DNA from: Simkania negevensis
GTDB taxonomy: Bacteria; Chlamydiota; Chlamydiia; Chlamydiales; Simkaniaceae
DNA: 10,481 bases
Direction of reading: 5' to 3'
NCBI GenBank assembly: GCA_016191565.1
Contig: JACPWA010000060.1
Location: forward strand, 1 to 10,481
Part shown: positions 1-7,443 of the stretch, piece after piece
Layout of the letters: each line of letters begins with the position of its first letter
Numbering within the stretch: position 1 is the first letter of the stretch
Notes under the pieces: model-generated
What the model was told of the DNA's origin: nothing
The model's database searches: none
What the model saw: the letters and a program-made list of their open reading frames with translations, nothing else
Program-made: the position numbers and the translations under genes

Positions 1-705
1 ACACAGAAAAAACAAGACTGTCTAAAATGGGTCTTGGAGCTTCAGCCACCGTGGACTTTAAGAGGAATTTAGATGCTCATCAACTACGAGTATAGTTAGG
101 GGACCAAAGCGCTAAGAGCTGGCAAATAGAGTGTTGGAATTTGCTCCTCTTAGGTGACGGACCCACCTTAAGAATAAGGTTGAATAAGCCATTCCTCTGC
201 CCTTTGGCTTGAAGCTCTTTTCTTTCACAATAGACTTCTTTCGAAACGCGCTTTGTTTGGAAAAATGGCAAGTTTTAGACAGGTCTTAAAAATGACTTTG
301 AAGACAATGTGGGAACACATGGCTGAAAAAATCGGTTTTTAGAGATGGCAAAAATCGCTATCTTGGTAAATAAATGGAGTTTCGAAAGGGGCCTAATATA
401 AGAATACAAAACGGATGTGGTGTAAGAAAAACACTTTCTAAAAAAGAAGCCTCAACCTGGCATTTTTTTAGACAAGATTGCTTTAAGGCCTTTAGTTACA
501 AGGATATTCTCTTATCCTCAGAGGCTTAAGCAAGAAGTTCAGTCTCTTTTAAAAAATAGCACTTTAACTATTTCTTTCGCCCTACTTTTCAAGATTGAGG
601 TCTCGTATCTTGCTTGCTATCAATGGGCTTAAACCAGAATCTATGTTTTTAAGAGCCTAGCTCTTTATTTAAAAATTTCTTATATTGTCTGTTTAATTTT
701 AATTA
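1..705. other. Gene-poor stretch, no recognisable gene
   Basis: All frames on both strands are broken by stops and I recognise no protein in any of them. On the plus strand a reading frame open at the left edge runs to a TAG at 93-95 (about 30 codons), which could be the tail of a gene outside the window. An unremarkable 51-codon frame lies at 374-529. Near the end there is a small perfect stem, AAGAGC at 651-656 and GCTCTT at 660-665 with a 3-nt loop, followed by TATTT, which could be a weak plus-strand terminator. The stretch most resembles decayed DNA upstream of the DUF4116 gene. Confidence 0.5.
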
Positions 706-734
706 TTGAAAAAAAATAAAGTAAATGCTATAAT
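706..734 (+). promoter_or_regulatory. Sigma-70-like promoter of the DUF4116 gene
   Basis: TTGAAA at 706-711 is followed, after exactly 17 nt, by a perfect TATAAT at 729-734. The predicted start near 741 leaves about 25 nt of leader containing AAGGAG at 755-760, five bases before the ATG at 766. This is the best promoter plus ribosome binding site combination in the window, so the downstream gene is, or recently was, expressed. Confidence 0.65.
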
Positions 735-765
735 TATTCTAAATTAAACCAAAAAAGGAGTTTAT

Positions 766-1476
766 ATGGTTGAAGCAGTTAGTGGATTCCCTGAAGTAAA
801 CGCAACTAGCGTTTTTGGCGGCACGCCTGAAAAAGTTTCAGACGTAGGTTCTTCCCAAGACGTAAGCTCTTCCCAAACAATGTAGAAAGAGGAAGCTGGT
901 GTAAGCAACTTAGAGAACCCAAACCAAAAATGCCGCAACCGAGCGACCTTAAGGAAATTTACCACAGAATCGAGGGCTCAGTCAATTCCAGAAAACAATA
1001 GAGAACCGTTTGAAGTTTCTTTATGGAATAGGGTGCTTACACAATTAAAAGCAAACCCGAGCTCCCTTGATCATGTAAGTGATAGATTAAAAAAAGAGCT
1101 GGGGTCTCTTAACCATGTAAGTGATGGATTAAAAAAGGATAAGGAATTTATTCTTCTCGCAATAAAGCAAGATCCCTACGCTCTTTATTATGCAAGTGAC
1201 GAGCTAAGGGACGACGAAGAAGTTGTTATGGCCGGAGTGAAGGAATATGGTCTTGTTTTTGAGGCTGCGAGTAACAGGCTAAAAGATCAAGAAAGTACTG
1301 TTCGCAGGGCCCTTCGGGAGCAAAATAAAAATACACATATAGATTCTGCAGAAGTTAAAGAAATGACAAAGGCACATATTATTAAACATGCAAGCAAAAG
1401 GGTACAGGATGTACTTGCTTTAGAATCGCAAAATACTACAATTGTTCGTATGACCCGGGCCTTGTCGCGTAAATGA
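766..1476 (+). pseudogene. DUF4116-repeat protein gene with one in-frame TAG
   Basis: From the ATG at 766 to the TGA at 1474-1476 a single frame is open except for one TAG at 883-885 (codon 40). The ATG has a strong AAGGAG ribosome binding site and promoter. The later open part beginning at a GTG at 1033 is in the same frame (89 codons on), so both parts are one 236-codon gene. The N-terminal 39 residues are rich in Ser, Val and Gly, with no signal peptide or membrane segment. Residues about 125-184 show the DUF4116 repeat pattern: blocks like KEFILLAIKQDPYALYYAS and EEVVMAGVKEYGLVFEAAS, each an 'A.K....AL..AS..L..D' helical repeat. Such proteins are expanded in amoeba-associated chlamydiae and their function is not established; a host-interaction role is only a guess. 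The TAG could mean recent inactivation, readthrough, or a sequencing error. Initiation downstream at 1033 would give a 147-residue protein, but I see no good ribosome binding site there. Confidence 0.6.
1063..1138 (+). repeat. In-frame 42-bp tandem duplication in the DUF4116 gene
   Basis: Bases 1063-1096 and 1105-1138 are the same 34-bp sequence with about five differences, 42 bp apart. Both encode a short segment of the form SL-[DN]-HVSD-[RG]-LKK. The period is 14 codons, so the frame is kept. This is a recent expansion of a piece of the DUF4116 repeat, shorter than the roughly 50-residue full unit. Confidence 0.7.
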
Positions 1477-1558
1477 AAAAAAATGCGAATGGGAAAGTTG
1501 CCGCTTAACACATAGAGCTATAAAGTTTTAGTTTGCAGACCAAACTTTGGAGCAGACT

Positions 1559-1672
1559 ATGGCAAACAACTTTACTTACCCCATTCGCAACTGGGCACAG
1601 TATAACGGGATGAAAGGGCGGAATAAAGCCCTAAGAGCAATTAAAGGCCTTGAAGGTGGTGAGGAAGGATGA
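1559..1672 (+). mobile_element. Possible transposase remnant (IS5-like N-terminus)
   Basis: An ATG at 1559, six bases after a TGGAG, opens a 37-codon frame reading MANNFTYPIRNWAQYNG and then a basic NKALRAIK segment before TGA at 1670-1672. 'YPIRNW..YN' recalls the start of IS5-group DDE transposases, and the second part recalls their C-terminal region, which would imply an internal deletion. This is pattern recognition only. No DDE catalytic triad remains. A further open stretch (about 1726-1824, plus strand, ending LYNQQL) in another frame is unrecognised. The whole 1477-1861 interval between the two convergent genes has no intact gene. Confidence 0.3.
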
Positions 1673-1861
1673 AAGCCTTGGAAAATGTTAATTAGATTCC
1701 TTAAATAAGGGGGATTTACGCAGCGGCCCTTGAAAAATTGAACGAAGGAAATAGGCAAAGCACTGTTTTCGAGCGAGATTTTGCAAGGGATATCCGTAAG
1801 GACCTTTATAATCAACAGCTTTAAAACGAAACTCGCATTAAATAACACACACTTAACTTCT

Positions 1862-3271
1862 TTACTGCATGGAATGGATCACTTCTTTGGCTTCGATAAC
1901 TTTCATGTCTGGAGGCAACCTCAGCTTAGGAGGCTTTTCGGAGATAAATAGTGCATAATGGACTTTAAAAGAAGAAGGGCGGGGTAGAGGGGGAAGACCT
2001 TTTGCTTTTAATTCAGCCATAGCTTTATGAATCCATGCTTCTGAAGGCAGCTTAGATATCCATTTGGCTTCTCCAATAAGTATTGCATCTCCTCTTATGG
2101 ATTTTGCTACGATATCCCATTCAGCACTTTGACCTTGTTGCCAATAGCGGCTAGCTTGTCCAAAAGGAGGAAAATCCCATTCCTGAGAGAGTGGCGGAAT
2201 TGCCTGACGACAAATTTCTTCCCACGCATTTGAAAAAAAATATTGCAAGTTTTCCTTCAGCCATTTTTGTCGATTGACGGCTGTAGTCTGTGCGAAATGG
2301 CTGCGGCGTGATGCTACGATATCGAACCAAAACCTTATAAAGGGATCTTTTATCTTATATAAAGTGCGCTTTGAATGGTGCTCCTGACTGCCGTAAGGGG
2401 TCTCGCGTAGAACCAGATCCAGTTCCAGTAACCTTTGAATAGGACGTCCTAGGGAGGTGGCCATCTGTCCAGTCCGAGCAGCAATTTCTGATAGGCGATG
2501 AGCCCCAAGGCCAATAGCGTCTAGGATAGGCCTTAGACTAACTGCTATAGGAATTTCTTCTTGGAGTAGGCGATTAGGCTCGTCATTTAAAGGACCCATA
2601 GGATCAAGCACAATGCTGTCTATACATTCCAATAATGACCCACCGTTATTTTTCACGAGTTCCCAATATTTGGGGATGCCTCCCCAGACAGCATAGAATT
2701 CGATCTGCTGCTTTGAGTTTTTTAGATCCAAAGCATCGTTAATATATCCGACTGAAATAGGCCCTAGTTTGATCATCTCATCAGCCCGTCCATAAAGTGG
2801 TGCAGAAGCATCTAACACGGCGCCTTGCATCATCCGTTGACTAGATCCACAGAGTGCCAGCACCATCTTTGCGCGCTTGGCATCGATATCCAGAAATCTT
2901 TGGAGGACGCTGGGAAATTCAGGAGATGCAGCAATAAGGTAGGGCAACTCGTCAATAATAAGAGGGCCGCGCCACCTTGCGTGTATAGCGTCCTTAACAA
3001 GCCGCACTAAAAGGGTTGTCCAGTCAGGGTAGTCTACAGAGCCGAAACCGGGAAGAGCTTGCTCCAAAGTCATTGCAAAGTATTTCCTTTGAAGAAGGGG
3101 GGCTGATTCATCTGCTGTATAGTAAACTCCCTTGTGTTTACGAGCCCATTCCAGTAGTAATCGCGTTTTTCCAACTCGTCGACGTCCCCATATGACAGCC
3201 ACTCCCCCGTCTGGAAGCTTCGTTATGTTATCTAGGCGGGCCATTTCTTTTTTTCTGTTGATGAATTTCAT
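1862..3271 (-). CDS. ATPase with C-terminal nuclease-like domain (ATPase_2/DUF234 type)
   Basis: This 469-residue protein looks complete. It starts at an ATG seven bases after a GAGG ribosome binding site. Residues about 1-230 form an AAA/STAND-like P-loop ATPase: Walker A GRRRVGKT at 29-36, Walker B LIIDELPY at 104-111, and a sensor-like CGSSQ at 141-145. Residues about 240-310 look like a winged helix (LSEIAARTGQMATSLGRPIQ). Residues about 320-420 match DUF234, a restriction-endonuclease fold, with E384-W-D386 and, after a strand, ILIGEAKW containing E401 and K403, consistent with a PD-(D/E)xK site. This family is widespread in archaea and patchy in bacteria, often in accessory DNA. Its biological role is poorly known; DNA binding or cleavage coupled to ATP is inferred from the folds. 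The gene has its own promoter, stands apart from the lplA operon, and is flanked downstream by degraded DNA, which suggests horizontal acquisition. No signal peptide or membrane segment is seen. Confidence 0.85.
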   Translation of the reverse strand: MKFINRKKEMARLDNITKLPDGGVAVIWGRRRVGKTRLLLEWARKHKGVYYTADESAPLLQRKYFAMTLEQALPGFGSVDYPDWTTLLVRLVKDAIHARWRGPLIIDELPYLIAASPEFPSVLQRFLDIDAKRAKMVLALCGSSQRMMQGAVLDASAPLYGRADEMIKLGPISVGYINDALDLKNSKQQIEFYAVWGGIPKYWELVKNNGGSLLECIDSIVLDPMGPLNDEPNRLLQEEIPIAVSLRPILDAIGLGAHRLSEIAARTGQMATSLGRPIQRLLELDLVLRETPYGSQEHHSKRTLYKIKDPFIRFWFDIVASRRSHFAQTTAVNRQKWLKENLQYFFSNAWEEICRQAIPPLSQEWDFPPFGQASRYWQQGQSAEWDIVAKSIRGDAILIGEAKWISKLPSEAWIHKAMAELKAKGLPPLPRPSSFKVHYALFISEKPPKLRLPPDMKVIEAKEVIHSMQ

Positions 3272-3307
3272 TGCTTTACCTCAAAGAGGTGGAGTGTCTT
3301 GATCATT

Positions 3308-3335
3308 ATTATGCACGGGAACATTATGTTTTCAA
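3308..3335 (-). promoter_or_regulatory. Sigma-70-like promoter of the ATPase gene
   Basis: Read on the minus strand, TTGAAA (3330-3335) is followed by a 16-nt spacer and CATAAT (3308-3313). The start codon at 3271 lies about 37 bases after the -10 box, with a GAGG ribosome binding site in the leader. The promoter overlaps an inverted repeat, ATTATGC at 3308-3314 and GCATAAT at 3336-3342, that could serve as an operator; this last point is speculative. Confidence 0.5.
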
Positions 3336-3350
3336 GCATAATGATATCGT

Positions 3351-3390
3351 TAAAAAGATCTAAACTACGAAACCTCTTTGGTAAAGTTTA
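3351..3390 (-). terminator. Weak terminator candidate after lplA
   Basis: On the minus strand, TAAACT (3385-3390) pairs with AGTTTA (3361-3366), with an inner ACC/GGT pairing, and a short T run follows (3351-3356). The stem is A/T-rich and weak. Its position, between the lplA stop and the next promoter on the same strand, is right for the end of the operon. Confidence 0.25.
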
Positions 3391-3422
3391 AAGATAAGTA
3401 CAACCTTAGCAAATAGAAAGCT

Positions 3423-4136
3423 TTAAAAAAGGGTCGAGGTTGTTTTTCGATGGGGACGTTCCATAAGAGGAAGGATACTTTCTAGAGGAATTTCTTCGAT
3501 TTGGTAGTTTTTTGAAAGCGCGGCTTTGAGAAGAGAGAAAAAGTGTTCTTGTGAAGGAAGATACTCTTTTAAACGGCAGAGAAACTCTTCATGAGAACGC
3601 CCCTTTCGGTAAGAAGGGGCTTTTGGGGGATGAAGGAGAAGATCCATCTGCTTCTTTTGAAAGTCCCATAGAAAGGTAGTGTGGTGGACAAACGAGCTTT
3701 TTCGGATGTACTGCGCATTGCCACCACACTTCTGGTTTCCGATTACGTAATCATTTTCTTTAAGCTGAAAAGTGGGAATAGCAAATGCTTTTTGGTAAAA
3801 CTCTTCTGACCAGCGGAGGATCGGCTCAGGGTAGAGAGGAAGTGGGTAATGCTTTTTTTGGAAGATAAAGGAAACAAAAAGGGTATCAAAGTCAACAACT
3901 ACTGTTCCTCCACCGCTAAAGCGCTTAATTACAGGAAGGAGAGAGAAGGAGTTTTTCTCCAGGTTAATTAACTCTTCTACTTTACCAGAAATCCCCATCA
4001 CAATTGCAGGGGGAGATCCTTCATTAAATATACACCAATTTCTTTCATCTGTACGCAAGAGGAGCTCTTCTATTTTAAGCTGCTCATAAATAGGGTGGGA
4101 TCTAAGATGTAGGAGATGAAGTTTTGGCTTATCCAT
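3423..4136 (-). CDS. lplA: Lipoate-protein ligase A family protein (LplA2-like)
   Basis: This 237-residue protein has the LplA/BPL catalytic fold: RFSGGGTVV at 72-80, the lysine motif ENDYVIGNQK with K136 as the expected lipoyl-AMP-binding lysine, GGNAQ at 138-142, and HHTTFLWDF at 151-159. The family activates lipoate with ATP and attaches it to a lysine of the E2 subunits of 2-oxoacid dehydrogenases or of GcvH. It is shorter than E. coli LplA (about 338) because it lacks the C-terminal accessory domain. The position after mnmG corresponds to CT499 (lplA2) of C. trachomatis, one of two chlamydial paralogues; from memory, activity has been shown for the other one, LplA1, so the substrate of this copy is uncertain. 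It is the last gene of the operon, and its ATG overlaps the stop of the upstream gene by 8 nt, indicating coupled translation. Confidence 0.88.
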   Translation of the reverse strand: MDKPKLHLLHLRSHPIYEQLKIEELLLRTDERNWCIFNEGSPPAIVMGISGKVEELINLEKNSFSLLPVIKRFSGGGTVVVDFDTLFVSFIFQKKHYPLPLYPEPILRWSEEFYQKAFAIPTFQLKENDYVIGNQKCGGNAQYIRKSSFVHHTTFLWDFQKKQMDLLLHPPKAPSYRKGRSHEEFLCRLKEYLPSQEHFFSLLKAALSKNYQIEEIPLESILPLMERPHRKTTSTLF

Positions 4137-4569
4137 TAGTGAGTCTTTTAATCTCTTCCACTTTCACTGCGCGAAACTTCACCCCTTGCACAGAATTAAT
4201 CTTAAAAATGATCATCGTCCCTTCACTCATCACCTTAAGATCGAGAATTTCGGTAATCACCGATCCATCTTGCAGCTCCATTCCGATCTTTCCAGAGGGG
4301 GTCATCTGTCTTAAATAGCCGAATGCTTCTTGAAGGTCTTTAGCGCGCATGGCAGAGGGGATGAGCATCATTTCATTACCCCCAGTGCCTCCCCCTTCTT
4401 TTGACATTTCTGCTTTAGCTGCTGCTGCTTCTCCTTCCACGGTTTTTTGCTTGTCTGCTGTCCCTTTAGCTTCAAAGTATTTTGTAGGGGAGACAGAATT
4501 TGTTGGTCCTTGAGCAAACAGGGTAAGAAAGGGGAAAATAAGAAGGAATTTAAGTTTTTTCATAAACAA
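4129..4569 (-). CDS. Small exported protein of unknown function
   Basis: This protein has about 146 residues. The start is either a TTG at 4569, nine bases after an AAAGGAG ribosome binding site, or the ATG at 4563, which is farther from it. Spacing favours TTG. The N-terminus is a typical signal peptide: KK, then a hydrophobic LKFLLIFPFLTLFA, with likely cleavage near AQG. Residues about 25-65 are low-complexity (Ala, Glu, Lys, Gly) and probably disordered. Residues about 70-146 look folded, with MRAKDLQEAFGYLRQM and a beta-rich tail ending VKVEEIKRL. I do not recognise the family. It overlaps the end of the upstream receiver-GGDEF gene by 20 nt (14 nt from the ATG) and the start of lplA by 8 nt, so it is tightly coupled inside the mnmG-lplA operon. 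It is probably periplasmic or exported; function is unknown. Confidence 0.8.
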   Translation of the reverse strand: MFMKKLKFLLIFPFLTLFAQGPTNSVSPTKYFEAKGTADKQKTVEGEAAAAKAEMSKEGGGTGGNEMMLIPSAMRAKDLQEAFGYLRQMTPSGKIGMELQDGSVITEILDLKVMSEGTMIIFKINSVQGVKFRAVKVEEIKRLTNG

Positions 4570-5488
4570 TAATATGGTCTCCTTTTTTTCTTGCTTGGTT
4601 AAAAGCCTCTAATACCCATTTTAATAACTCATTAAAGTTAGAGGGGAGGCTTTTATCTTTGACTTGTTCTAAATTGACGATCCCGATCGACAAGGTGAGG
4701 TGCGAGCTGATACCTCGAATAGGAAGGGTGGTATTTTTAATCGAATCGAGAAAACTTTCGGCGATGAGATGAGCTGCTTTAGGAGAAGTTTTGGGAAGGA
4801 GAATAAGAAACTTGCCCTCCTTTTGGGTGAGAAGGAGATCTTGCCCTCGAATAAGATTTTTTAGAAATTCTTGGGTGAGCCTTTCTACCTCCTCTTCCCC
4901 TGTTTTACCTCGCTTCTGTTTCACCTCTTCATATTGATCAATCCCAAGCATCATAAAAGCAAGAGAATTATTGGCTTCTTCTGCTGTTTTAAGCATCTTG
5001 GTAGCTCTATCGTCTACTACAGCCCAACTCCTTTTTAGAGAGGAGGAAAAGGGTGTTTTGGGAACAAGGGTGGATATCGTTTTTATTTTGCCTTTGACTA
5101 GCTCCTTTTCAAAAGCCTCTTTGAGATGGCTTTTCACCTCTTCTTCTTCCAGAGGTTCTTGCAAGCAAGCAGTAGCCCCAGCGCTGATAAGAGAGCGGAT
5201 ATGGGAGCGTTTTAAGGAGTGGATGATAATGAGAAGGGGGATGCTTTCGTGATCCTTGAGGCTGCGCACCTTTTCACAGAAAAGCTTTAAGTGTACATTT
5301 TCCATTTCCTCTTCTACTACCACCGCATCGATGGGGATTTGGCGTAGCACAGAAAGAGCCTCCTCTTCCGACTCTTTTACAATAAGGAGCCAATCAGGAA
5401 AACTTTGAAGCACCTTTTGAAAAAAAATTTGAGTAGAGTAGGAGTCAGAAAAGAGGAGGAGAGTTTTTGATTCTTTTTCAACTCCCAT
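4550..5488 (-). CDS. Degenerate receiver-GGDEF protein, likely non-catalytic
   Basis: This 312-residue protein starts three bases after the mnmG stop. Residues about 8-128 have the CheY receiver pattern, but key residues are altered: only D15 remains of the usual acidic pair, the phospho-acceptor position in DAVVVEEEM is E59, and the conserved lysine before Pro is E111. Residues about 152-312 align with a GGDEF domain: SLAFMMLGIDQYEEV (first metal Asp is Gly182, D184 kept), KEGKFLILLP at 223-232 where the GGDEF loop should be, then LTLSIGI and EAFNQARKKGDHII. The hallmark loop is lost, so cyclic-di-GMP synthesis is unlikely. The intact frame and operon position suggest a retained scaffold or sensor role; E59 might mimic constant phosphorylation, which is inference. 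No membrane segment or signal peptide is seen. It is an insertion relative to the Chlamydia gidA-lplA order. Confidence 0.75.
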   Translation of the reverse strand: MGVEKESKTLLLFSDSYSTQIFFQKVLQSFPDWLLIVKESEEEALSVLRQIPIDAVVVEEEMENVHLKLFCEKVRSLKDHESIPLLIIIHSLKRSHIRSLISAGATACLQEPLEEEEVKSHLKEAFEKELVKGKIKTISTLVPKTPFSSSLKRSWAVVDDRATKMLKTAEEANNSLAFMMLGIDQYEEVKQKRGKTGEEEVERLTQEFLKNLIRGQDLLLTQKEGKFLILLPKTSPKAAHLIAESFLDSIKNTTLPIRGISSHLTLSIGIVNLEQVKDKSLPSNFNELLKWVLEAFNQARKKGDHIIVYEKT

Positions 5489-5491
5489 AGC

Positions 5492-7315
5492 CTACCCAGA
5501 TTTTTTAAGAGTTACCATTAAGAGGGAGATATCAGCTGGAGTGACTCCTGAAAGACGAGAAGCACGACCTTTATTTTCTGGTCCAAACCGACGCAGTTTT
5601 TCTATAGCTTCTTTTGATAGCCCCACTACTTTCGCAAAATCAAATTTACTGGGGATGATGATATTTTCTAAGTGTTCTAGTTTTTTTGCTTCCCTTCTTT
5701 CCCTTTCGATATAACCAGCGTATTTTAGATCGAGTTCAATGGCACTGTGGACTTCAGCCCCATAGCTGTATAGTTTCCCTGGAAATTCCTTAAGAAGGCT
5801 GCTATAAGTGACCTCAGGGCGGCACAATCTTTGGGCAAGGGAGGAGGACTTGCCGTCTAGATGAACATGGGTGTTTTTGAGCATCGAGATACCCTCAGTC
5901 ATTTTTCTTTTTTTCTCATTATGTGCCTCCTCCTCTTTCTTTCCGATCAGGCCAAGTTCTATCCCATAGGGGCACAATCTAAGATCGGCATTATCTTGTC
6001 TCAGAAGAAGGCGATGTTCTGAACGAGAAGTAAACATCCGGTAAGGCTCATCAAGCTCCTTCGAAGTCAAATCGTCGATAAGAACCCCAATGTAGGCTTC
6101 CCACCTCTTTAAAATAAAGGGGGGTTTTTCTCTCATTTTTAAAACGGCGTTAATTGCGGCCATGAGCCCTTGCGCCCCTGCCTCTTCATAACCAGTTGTC
6201 CCGTTGATTTGTCCTGCAAAATAGAGCCCCTCTATTTTTTTTGTTTCTAGTGTAGGGAGCACTTGGCCAGAGATCACATAGTCATATTCAATCGCATAAG
6301 CAGGTCGCATGATCTCTGCTTGCTCTAATCCTGCAATCGTGCGGATCATCTCATACTGAACATCGATAGGCAGCGAGGTAGAAACCCCATTTAAGTAGTA
6401 CTCTTTTGTATGAATACCTTCTGGTTCTAGAAAGATCTGATGTCTTTCTTTATCTTTAAAGCGGACTACTTTGTCTTCAATTGATGGGCAATACCTTGGT
6501 CCGACCCCTTGGATTTTTCCCGCATAGAGGGGAGATCTTGAAAGGTTGCTCAGTACAATCTCTTTGGTTTTTTCGTTTGTGTAGGTGATATAGCAGGAAG
6601 CTTTAGGCAGTTTTCTATCCTGCGACTGAAAGGAAAAAAAGACCCCTTCATCACTTATCTGCTCTTCACATTTGGAAAAGTCGATCGACCTTCTGTGAAC
6701 CCGAGGAGGAGTTCCTGTTTTTAATCGAGCAAGAGTAAAGCCAAGAGATTCTAGAGAATTGGAAAGCTGGTTAGAGGGTTTGTCTCCGGCGCGCCCTCCT
6801 GCATAGTGGGTCATTCCCACGTGAAGGAGCCCCCGCATGAAAGTGCCGGCGCAAAGAATCACCGCATGGCCCTCATAAAAAATCCCATCTTCAGTTGAAA
6901 CACCGCTCACTTTCCCTTTCTCTTGCTTAATGGCAATTGTCGTCCCCTGCTTAAGAAAAAGATGAGGGATTTCCTCAAGGAAAGACTTCATCTCATTTTG
7001 GTAGGCGTGTTTATCGACTTGAGCACGAGGAGACCAGACGGCAGCCCCTTTAGAAGCGTTGAGCATCCGAAATTGGATCCCTGTCCGGTCAGCGATTTTT
7101 CCCATCACTCCACCAAGAGCATCGATTTCCCGAACAATATGCCCTTTGGCGGTCCCTCCAATGGCAGGATTGCAGCTGAGTTTGCCAATGGTATCAAGGT
7201 TCATCGTCACAAGAAGGGTGTCTGCTCCCATTGTGGCAGCAATGTAGGCAGCCTCGCATCCAGCATGGCCGGCACCAATGACAATGACGTCAAATTTTTT
7301 AGGATATTTCCACAT
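5492..7315 (-). CDS. mnmG: MnmG (GidA), tRNA wobble-uridine modification enzyme
   Basis: This 607-residue protein is close to the usual length of about 620-630. With MnmE it forms 5-carboxymethylaminomethyluridine (or its aminomethyl analogue) at U34 of several tRNAs, using FAD, NADH and methylene-tetrahydrofolate in the cytoplasm. Visible evidence: the FAD-binding GAGHAGCEAA at 14-23, LSCNPAIGGTAKGHIVREID (first conserved Cys), QFRMLNASKGAAVWSPRAQ, the GPRYCPSIEDK signature with the second conserved Cys, AGQINGTTGYEEA in the central domain, and a C-terminal helical region ending in GVTPADISLLMV, used for MnmE and tRNA contact. The start MWKYPKKFDVIVIG fits the family. The gene follows the small basic peptide gene by 10 nt and precedes the receiver-GGDEF gene by 3 nt, so it is mid-operon. 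Confidence 0.97.
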   Translation of the reverse strand: MWKYPKKFDVIVIGAGHAGCEAAYIAATMGADTLLVTMNLDTIGKLSCNPAIGGTAKGHIVREIDALGGVMGKIADRTGIQFRMLNASKGAAVWSPRAQVDKHAYQNEMKSFLEEIPHLFLKQGTTIAIKQEKGKVSGVSTEDGIFYEGHAVILCAGTFMRGLLHVGMTHYAGGRAGDKPSNQLSNSLESLGFTLARLKTGTPPRVHRRSIDFSKCEEQISDEGVFFSFQSQDRKLPKASCYITYTNEKTKEIVLSNLSRSPLYAGKIQGVGPRYCPSIEDKVVRFKDKERHQIFLEPEGIHTKEYYLNGVSTSLPIDVQYEMIRTIAGLEQAEIMRPAYAIEYDYVISGQVLPTLETKKIEGLYFAGQINGTTGYEEAGAQGLMAAINAVLKMREKPPFILKRWEAYIGVLIDDLTSKELDEPYRMFTSRSEHRLLLRQDNADLRLCPYGIELGLIGKKEEEAHNEKKRKMTEGISMLKNTHVHLDGKSSSLAQRLCRPEVTYSSLLKEFPGKLYSYGAEVHSAIELDLKYAGYIERERREAKKLEHLENIIIPSKFDFAKVVGLSKEAIEKLRRFGPENKGRASRLSGVTPADISLLMVTLKKSG

Positions 7316-7325
7316 CAGTGGAGAA

Positions 7326-7415
7326 CTACTTAGGTTTGTGACGATCGCGACGTCGCCGCTTTTTTCTCTTGTGTCTAGAAATTTTTAGACGGCGTTTTTT
7401 CTTAACAGATGACAT
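7326..7415 (-). CDS. 29-residue mS38/COX24-like (bS22-type) basic peptide
   Basis: An ATG at 7415 opens a 29-residue, extremely basic peptide starting MSSVKKKRRLKISRHKRKK and ending in RHKPK. It matches the AURKAIP1/COX24 domain pattern, 'KKRR.K...HK..K..R..RH', found in the mitochondrial small-subunit protein mS38 and in the 33-residue bS22 of mycobacteria. The likely role is as a small-subunit ribosomal peptide near the decoding centre; this is inferred from the family. The frame stays open upstream to 7523, but that part (residues FSFKRCRFFLNCLLFTF...) contains the promoter and looks non-coding, so I chose the internal ATG. No clear ribosome binding site is visible and the leader is about 20 nt. 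It ends 10 nt before mnmG and likely leads that operon. Confidence 0.75.
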   Translation of the reverse strand: MSSVKKKRRLKISRHKRKKRRRRDRHKPK

Positions 7416-7443
7416 AGTTGAACTCGTTTTAGAATCTGCATGC

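Noticed and set aside
80..271. 63-codon minus-strand frame
   Set aside because: No recognisable motif or convincing start signal; it is in a stretch broken in all other frames.
1576..1848. 90-codon minus-strand frame
   Set aside because: It lies over the plus-strand transposase-like remnant, has no ribosome binding site that I can see and resembles no known protein.
6923..7333. 136-codon plus-strand frame antisense to mnmG
   Set aside because: It lies entirely over the conserved N-terminal coding region of mnmG and is a shadow frame.
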